Positions 42,298 through 43,853 of a stretch of DNA of 43,853 bases are shown piece after piece. The DNA is from an uncultured Endomicrobiia bacterium (lineage in GTDB: Bacteria; Elusimicrobiota; Endomicrobiia; Endomicrobiales; Endomicrobiaceae), in the NCBI GenBank assembly GCA_938040055.1, contig CALHWY010000010.1, positions 1-43,853 on the forward strand. The letters run 5' to 3'. Each line of letters opens with the position of its first letter. Position 1 is the stretch's first letter. A model generated the notes under the pieces. That model ran no database searches, was not told the DNA's origin, and worked only from the letters and a program-made list of their open reading frames with translations. The position numbers and the translations under genes are program-made.

Positions 42298-43380
42298 TTA
42301 AGCTACTATTTTTAGCAATTTATTAAAGAAATATGTTTTATATCTTTCTTTTTGATCTGAAGAAATAACATTGTTTTGTTCTAAAATTCTAATATAGCGC
42401 ATAGCACTTGCTTGTGGAATTTTAGAAATTCTTATAAAAACATTGCTCTTAAAAATCGGCATCATAAAAAGCGTATCAATAATTTTGATGCTGTATTGCG
42501 ACTTTGTCAGCTCAGATACTCGCTCTTTTTTCTGCTCATAAAGTTTCATAATTTCCTTCGCTTTAGTGATATTTTTTCTTGATTGTTCGATAACTGCTTG
42601 CAAGAAAAAAGCTATCCAGCCTTCCCAATTATCATTTTGTGAAATATCTAACAAAGCTTTATAATACTCATCTCTGTGTGATTCCAGATATTCGCTTAAA
42701 TAGAAAGAGGGATAAATAATCGCCTTTTTAAAATACAAAAATAAAGGCATTATCATTCGTCCTACGCGTCCATTACCATCCATAAAAGGATGAATCATTT
42801 CAAATTGTGCATGAACAATAGCCAGCTGAACAAGCAAGTCTTTCTCTTCTGCATTAATATATTTCTCCAAATTAGACATCAAATCAGCAATTTTTTCCGC
42901 GGACGGAGGGATATAGGTTGCCTGCTCAATACTTGCTCCAAGTTTTCCAATAAATACCTGTCCTCGTCTAAAATTTCCTCTGTCTTTATTTTCTCCTCGC
43001 ACACCTTGAAACAATATTTCATGTGCTTTTTTAATAACTCTTGTTGAAAGCGACAGTTTATCCACTTCAACAATCGCTGTCTTTAGTGCTTTTCTATAAT
43101 TTATAACTTCTTGAATATCATCATATTTCTTTGTCTTCTTTTGTGGATTGGCTTCAAACTCCAAAACTTCTTTTAAGGTTGCTTGTGTGCCTTCAATACG
43201 AGAAGACAAAACTGCCTCATTGGTGGTCAAAGGACTCAAAAGTATATTAGGATTGGGAATGTTCTGTAATAAAGCGTCAAACCTTCCTATTTCAGCATTA
43301 GCCTTGCCTATGAGATGAACAAAAAACTCCCATTTAATACTTTGTAGCGGTAAATTTTTAGGTGTATAATTTTTCTTCAA
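42298..43380 (-). CDS. Fic-family protein (class II, N-terminal inhibitory helix), 360 aa
   Basis: The catalytic Fic motif is complete: HPFMDGNGRVGR at residues 197-208, with His197 as general base and Asp201 for Mg. An inhibitory S-x-x-x-E-G motif (SSRIEG, residues 59-64) places it among class II Fic proteins, whose AMP-transferase activity is self-restrained. The C-terminal 60 residues (IPQASAMRYIRILEQNNVIS) are a winged-helix-like domain. Translation starts at TTG, supported by GGAGAT eight bases upstream. The substrate is unknown; targets in this family include DNA topoisomerases, and self-modification is common. The gene is AT-rich, unlike the genes to its left, and lies between Fic-related direct repeats. 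This suggests horizontal acquisition. Confidence 0.92.
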   Translation of the reverse strand: MKKNYTPKNLPLQSIKWEFFVHLIGKANAEIGRFDALLQNIPNPNILLSPLTTNEAVLSSRIEGTQATLKEVLEFEANPQKKTKKYDDIQEVINYRKALKTAIVEVDKLSLSTRVIKKAHEILFQGVRGENKDRGNFRRGQVFIGKLGASIEQATYIPPSAEKIADLMSNLEKYINAEEKDLLVQLAIVHAQFEMIHPFMDGNGRVGRMIMPLFLYFKKAIIYPSFYLSEYLESHRDEYYKALLDISQNDNWEGWIAFFLQAVIEQSRKNITKAKEIMKLYEQKKERVSELTKSQYSIKIIDTLFMMPIFKSNVFIRISKIPQASAMRYIRILEQNNVISSDQKERYKTYFFNKLLKIVA

Positions 43381-43618
43381 CTTATTATCTCCAAAGACTC
43401 AACCTTTCTTAATCTTTTTTTGCTGTAATTATTGTATCATTTTTATAAATTAGTTTTGGATGTTCACAATATACTTAGTTTTAATATAAAAAAATAATTA
43501 AAGTCCTCTGTTTTGGCACTTTTTGATAGTTTTGTTATTGGACTGAAATCAGGATTGGCAGTAGTAGATAGATATTTTTTATCTTCAATTTTTGTATTAC
43601 GCTTTCTACAATATCATC
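43381..43618. other. AT-rich interval between the Fic genes
   Basis: It holds the ribosome-binding site and a TACAAT -10-like sequence for the leftward Fic gene. A minus-strand frame of about 28 codons (MDDIVESVIQKLKIKNIYLL) begins behind AAGAGGG at 43618. It may be a remnant or a small peptide. Confidence 0.4.
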
Positions 43619-43733
43619 CATAAAACCCTCTTGATTTAACGGCAGGCTAATGGCATAGGACTGTGCCATTAAATATACCATTAAAATTTAAGCCTAAATT
43701 TTCAATAACAAATGAAATACTTAAAAAACTTCT
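43619..43733 (+). repeat. Right direct repeat of the Fic island
   Basis: This is a homologue of 41828-41945. The outer inverted repeat here has one mismatch (ATTTAACGGC/GCCATTAAAT). A second, perfect inverted repeat TAATGGCA/TGCCATTA (43648-43655 and 43664-43671) appears instead. Confidence 0.8.
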
Positions 43734-43853
43734 GAAAATAGAAGCTATTAAGGAAAGAGTAAAATCTTTACCTCTAACACCTAAAGTATTGGCAAGCCTT
43801 AGAGAATCTTCAAAATTATTTTCTGCCCGCTATTCTACAATGACAGAAGGCAA
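43663..43853 (+). CDS. Second Fic-family protein, N-terminal part only
   Basis: The frame gives PLNIPLKFKPKFSITNEILK and LPLTPKVLASLRESSKLFS, then YSTMTEG at the right edge. This is the N-terminal Fic_N-type region, including the S-x-x-x-E-G inhibitory motif. The catalytic HxFx(D/E)GNGR motif would lie beyond the window. I place the start at GTG 43663, because a stop lies five codons upstream and no ATG fits; the nearby TAGGA is close to it. It is oriented toward the window edge, divergent from the complete Fic gene. Confidence 0.75.
   Translation, partial: MPLNIPLKFKPKFSITNEILKKLLKIEAIKERVKSLPLTPKVLASLRESSKLFSARYSTMTEG

Overview
The window looks like a chromosomal segment of a diderm (outer-membrane) bacterium. 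Evidence for an outer membrane is an OprB-like porin, a TolC-type channel and three autotransporter-like proteins with barrels and OmpA-like anchors. The very long exported protein whose N-terminus opens with an 'IQDLHCHPEAQKNI' / 'VEGAYGKV' pattern is a style I associate with Elusimicrobiota (Endomicrobium-like) and Omnitrophota. That placement is inference; there is no rRNA here to test it.

Layout. 1-320: two near-identical copies of a GC-rich structured repeat, one headed by the 5' half of a tRNA-Ala-like gene. 438-12284: a small membrane/exported protein, a bidirectional terminator, then a 3764-codon exported multidomain protein (ChaN/TIKI-like N-terminus, two HExxH zincin-like segments, two GHKL-ATPase-like segments). 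12285-13989: 1.7 kb without a convincing gene. 13990-18750 (minus strand): an iron block consisting of a DtxR-type regulator, feoA, feoB, a tiny Cys-rich FeoB-associated membrane protein and an OprB-like porin, with a DtxR-like box upstream of feoA. 18897-19320: a decayed copy of the giant protein's C-terminus. 19551-23234 (minus), 29885-33529 (plus) and 34755-39047 (plus): three paralogous proteins with a Pmp-like beta-helix passenger, an autotransporter barrel and a C-terminal OmpA-like peptidoglycan-binding domain. 23610-29755: a nitroreductase diverging from a tetR-tolC-hlyD operon followed by two ABC-2 permeases, with no ATPase gene. 33661-34566: a broken AsmA-family gene. 39141-39600: an intact tRNA-Ser(UGA) bracketed by a 5' tRNA-Ser half and a 3' tRNA-Ser half, each joined to structured repeat DNA. 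39700-40226: a cluster of small palindromic dispersed repeats. 40235-41491: a U32/TrhP-like tRNA-hydroxylation protein. 41745-43853: an AT-rich island with one complete Fic gene lying between two related direct repeats. One repeat carries a dead Fic 5' end and the other the start of a second Fic gene cut by the window edge.

How the genes fit together. Feo genes, regulator and operator form a coherent ferrous-iron uptake unit. The tetR operon is a tripartite export system whose promoter overlaps that of the divergent nitroreductase. The three barrel/OmpA chimeras point to a variable, peptidoglycan-anchored surface. The least explained elements are the giant exported protein, the structured repeats fused to tRNA halves, and the Fic island bounded by direct repeats.
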